In this document: positions 60,911 through 64,000 of the stretch, piece by piece
How positions within the stretch are numbered: the stretch's first letter is position 1
Layout of the letters: each line of letters begins with the position of its first letter
Notes under the pieces: model-generated
Seen by the model: the letters and a program-made list of their open reading frames with translations, nothing else
The model's database searches: none
Told to the model about the DNA's origin: nothing
Program-made: the position numbers and the translations under genes
NCBI GenBank assembly: GCA_947095585.1
Contig: OX352765.1
Location: forward strand, 24,520,254-24,584,253
Direction of reading: 5' to 3'
Origin: Nephrocerus scutellatus
Taxonomy: Eukaryota > Arthropoda > Insecta > Diptera > Pipunculidae
Length of the DNA: 64,000 bases

Positions 60911-63900
60911 ATGAACAACTCTACCGGTACCAATAACACCACACGCCAGAAAGTGAATCAAAATATTCAGGTCTATGTGCGCGTTAGGTAAGTAAAAGCA
61001 ACTTCAATTGGAACTCAACGCTGTGGTTAATAGCTTAAAAATTGTTATATTAATAGACCGCTGAATACACGCGAGAAAGGAATCCGCTCCAACGAAGTAG
61101 TCGATGTTGTATCCCCAAAGGAAATACTCACGCGCCATGTCGTCGACTCGAAACTTACAAAGAAGTTCACTTTCGACCGCACATTCGGGCCTGAATCGAA
61201 ACAATCGGAAGTCTACTCCATAGTCGTCAGTCCACTAATCGAGGAAGTCCTCTCGGGCTACAACTGCACGGTGTTCGCCTACGGTCAGACTGGCACTGGA
61301 AAAACGCATACAATGATCGGCACCGAGTGCGTTGATCTTCAGTCCTCCTGGCATGATGTGAGTAAAAATCAGTGTAATTATGTGTTGGACGTGATATATT
61401 ATCTTTCCTTTTATGATATTACTTCAGGATTCCGACATTGGTATAATTCCGCGCGCTTTAAGTCATCTATTCGATGAGCTACGACTTATGGAACTAGAGT
61501 TCTCGATGCGGATATCATACCTAGAATTGTACAACGAGGAGCTATGCGATTTGCTGTCGTCAGACGATAGCACAAAAATCAGAATTTTTGATGACAGTAC
61601 TAAAAAAGGATCAGTCATAATTCAAGGATTGGAAGAGATCATTGTACATAGCAAGAACGATGTGTACAAGCTGCTCGAGAAGGGAAAAGAACGTCGTAAG
61701 ACGGCAACAACTCTAATGAACGCTCAGTCGTCGCGTTCGCATACAGTTTTCTCGATTACTGTTCACATCAAGGAGAATGGCATGGATGGCGAGGAAATGC
61801 TAAAAATTGGAAAATTAAATTTAGTAGATTTAGCTGGCAGTGAGAATGTCTCGAAAGCAGGCAATGAAAAGGGAATTCGTGTACGCGAAACCGTCAATAT
61901 CAACCAATCACTGCTGACATTAGGGCGGGTCATAACTGCACTTGTCGAACGGACACCTCACATTCCCTATCGCGAATCGAAACTGACACGCTTGCTGCAA
62001 GAATCCCTTGGCGGTCGAACTAAAACCTCAATTATTGCAACAATTTCGCCAGGCCACAAAGACATCGAGGAGACGCTTAGTACTCTGGAGTATGCACATC
62101 GGGCAAAGAACATTCAAAATCGACCTGAAGTTAACCAGAAACTTACCAAGAAGACTGTCATAAAGGAATACACTGAAGAGATAGACAAGCTGAAGAGGGA
62201 CCTCCTAGCTGCACGCGACAAAAATGGCATTTACCTTGCGGAGGAGACATACAATGAGATAAACCTTAAATTGGAGTCGCAAAACAAAGAACTCAATGAG
62301 AAAATGCTACTCGTCAAGGCACTTAAAGATGATCTCTCTAACAAGGAGCGAATATTCAATGAAGTTAGCTTACATCTGCTTGAGAAGACGGAAGTGCTCA
62401 GGAAGACCGAAAGAAACCTTTCCGAGACACACGGACAACTGCAGCAGACAAAGAAGGTTTGATGCTATTTGCCGCAAGCTGTATACATTTTTAAAAACAA
62501 TACAATTTATAGATTCTTACAACCACAAAGCAACGATACAAAGAAAAAAAGGTGCTCCTTGAGAGCCATGTCAAAACAGAAGAGGAACTAACCAATCAGG
62601 CTACTAAGATTCTTGAAGTGGCGGACATTGCCACCAATGACACAGTCCAATTGCACGTAAGTACAATATATTCGTATAGTTTATCTTCTACAATCACTTA
62701 CCTTTACTGTGCAGCATACGATTGAACGGCGAAAAGATGTCGATGTGAAAATACAAAGCGCATGTGAACAATTCAGTGATCGTATGCAATGCAATTTTGA
62801 GTTGATGGACGAAAATCTCAACACTCTGCAGAAGGATCATGCAGACTATTCACAATTAGTTGTGGATGAGATTTGTAGGTTTTTCTTTGTATACCAATTT
62901 GCTGCCTCTCCTGAAGGTTTAATTATTGTATTCTACTTTTCCACAGGCAATAGCAGTAAATTACAGAACAAGCTGGTAACAGAAGCCGTAGAGAAGGTCA
63001 AGTCTTTTGCTATTTCATGCGAGAACTCTCAAACTGCATTTGGCGAAACTTTCAAAAAGTACTCCACTGCTTTAAGCTCTGCAAGCACAGACCATTACTC
63101 AGTTTTGCAAGCCTTTTTTGTAGAACTCAGAAACGAGCAAGACAAATTGAATACTTCGCTACAGGGAAGTTTTACGGATGTGTTTGCCATTTTTGCACAA
63201 CAGAAGACTTTAATTGCTAACGTCAATCAAGCAATTGGTGAGCAAATTGTTGAGATACAATCAGCGCTCAAAGCTCATTCGGCGGATATCAAAAGACAAC
63301 TGAAGGAATTCTCGGACAATTCACAGCAGATGTTTCAGCGGGAAATCTTCGCAATAAAAACCACCACGGACACGCAAAATGCACTTAATGCCAGAAGACA
63401 AGAAATATTGGCGGAATGCATGCGACAAATGCAAGAAGTGGATGTTCAACAGGATGTAATTTCAGACAATTTGGGCGGCATTGCAAATAACATTAACAAT
63501 GGTTTGGTCCACATGAGCACAACGATGGCTGAGAAATCGGAAAAAGTTGGTGCTTTCTGCAATGAACGTGTGGAGAATCTCAAAAAAGTGAAACTGACAA
63601 GCCAGGAATTTGCAGAAGAAGTCCTTCCAAATCTGGATCAGTGCTCACAAAAATTGGTCACAGCAGGCAATACAATTAATACTCATTGCCAGGATAGTGG
63701 GCGTCGCATTGATTCCGTCAGTGCAGCTGTGGAAACAAATTATACTAACAGCGCATCAATTCTGTCGTCGCACGGCGAAGACTTCAATCGCATTCAAATG
63801 CAATCGCAGACTGATATCAATGCCGAATGCGGGGCTGTGTGCAGCCTCATCTCTGACGGGTGCACACGTCTTAAGGAATGTACGACACAGACCAGGGCAT

Positions 63901-64000
63901 TCACTGCATCGCTGAAGAACAACGTTCGTGATTACGCCAGCGTCTATAAAGAGCAAATGGACACTTGTGTCAGCAATTTGTCCAGTTTTAGAAAACGCGA
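60911..64000 (+). CDS. Klp61F: Kinesin-5 copy 3, partial (cut by window end)
   Basis: Exons 60911-60987, 61057-61357, 61428-62456, 62513-62656, 62715-62874 and 62947 to at least 64000, with splice sites and phases matching copy 1. Exon 3, covering most of the motor and the neck linker, encodes the same protein as copy 1; the few base changes I see there are silent. Exon 6 (stalk) stays open to the window end but carries about 14 amino-acid changes, such as ISA to IFA, QDATSD to QDVISD, ECWAVC to ECGAVC and ILLSH to ILSSH. The BimC exon and tail would start about 85 bases past the window, so completeness is unknown. A full-length gene is likely. Confidence 0.92.

Overview
The window is AT-rich, intron-bearing nuclear DNA of an insect. 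A complete kinesin-5 gene that reads as a Klp61F orthologue, many LINE, mariner, SINE and Helitron-like remnants, and short introns with GT/AG ends point to a higher dipteran. The rosa-type mariner and the kinesin sequence make a tephritid fruit fly my best guess, by inference from remembered sequences and not by search.

Layout. From 1 to about 37 kb the sequence is gene-poor. It holds decayed non-LTR retrotransposons of at least three kinds (RTE-like, jockey/CR1-like, and LOA-like with RNase H), two internally deleted mariner elements, Helitron-like repeats and microsatellites. Two isolated coding exons on the minus strand stand out there: a signal-peptide exon (6687-6789) and a phase 1-1 internal exon (18066-18458). 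A second signal-peptide exon lies at 37678-37780.

From 39.1 to 44.9 kb on the minus strand is a four-exon gene for a 558-residue cysteine-rich protein with a Lys/Arg-rich tail. A separate 62-nt terminal exon could give a 296-residue form. Its last intron (about 3.7 kb) has taken in an RTE-like endonuclease fragment. From 45 to 48.6 kb there are a tRNA-derived SINE, an RTE fragment, a Helitron-like repeat and a degenerate 65-bp minisatellite. At 48.6-49.1 kb (minus) is a two-exon CCDC59/TAP26 (Fyv7-type ribosome biogenesis) gene, divergent from the kinesin.

From 51.4 kb to the window end is the most striking part: a kinesin-5 cluster. Copy 1 (51389-55061, +) is a complete nine-exon gene of 1047 aa. 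Copy 2 (58902-56550, -) has an intact motor, in-frame stalk deletions and a new stop that removes the tail and the BimC box (696 aa predicted). Copy 3 (60911 to the window end, +) has the same predicted motor protein as copy 1 but a changed stalk exon. A fourth piece is a short broken exon-3 fragment (59570-59899). Next to copy 3 lies a decayed fragment of CCDC59 exon 1, so the duplicated block included the start of the divergent neighbour gene.

Kinesin-5 motors are bipolar tetramers that slide antiparallel spindle microtubules. An extra full copy plus a tail-less copy that keeps its reading frame makes this the part of the window most worth following up. No bacterial features, CRISPR arrays or rRNA genes are seen.
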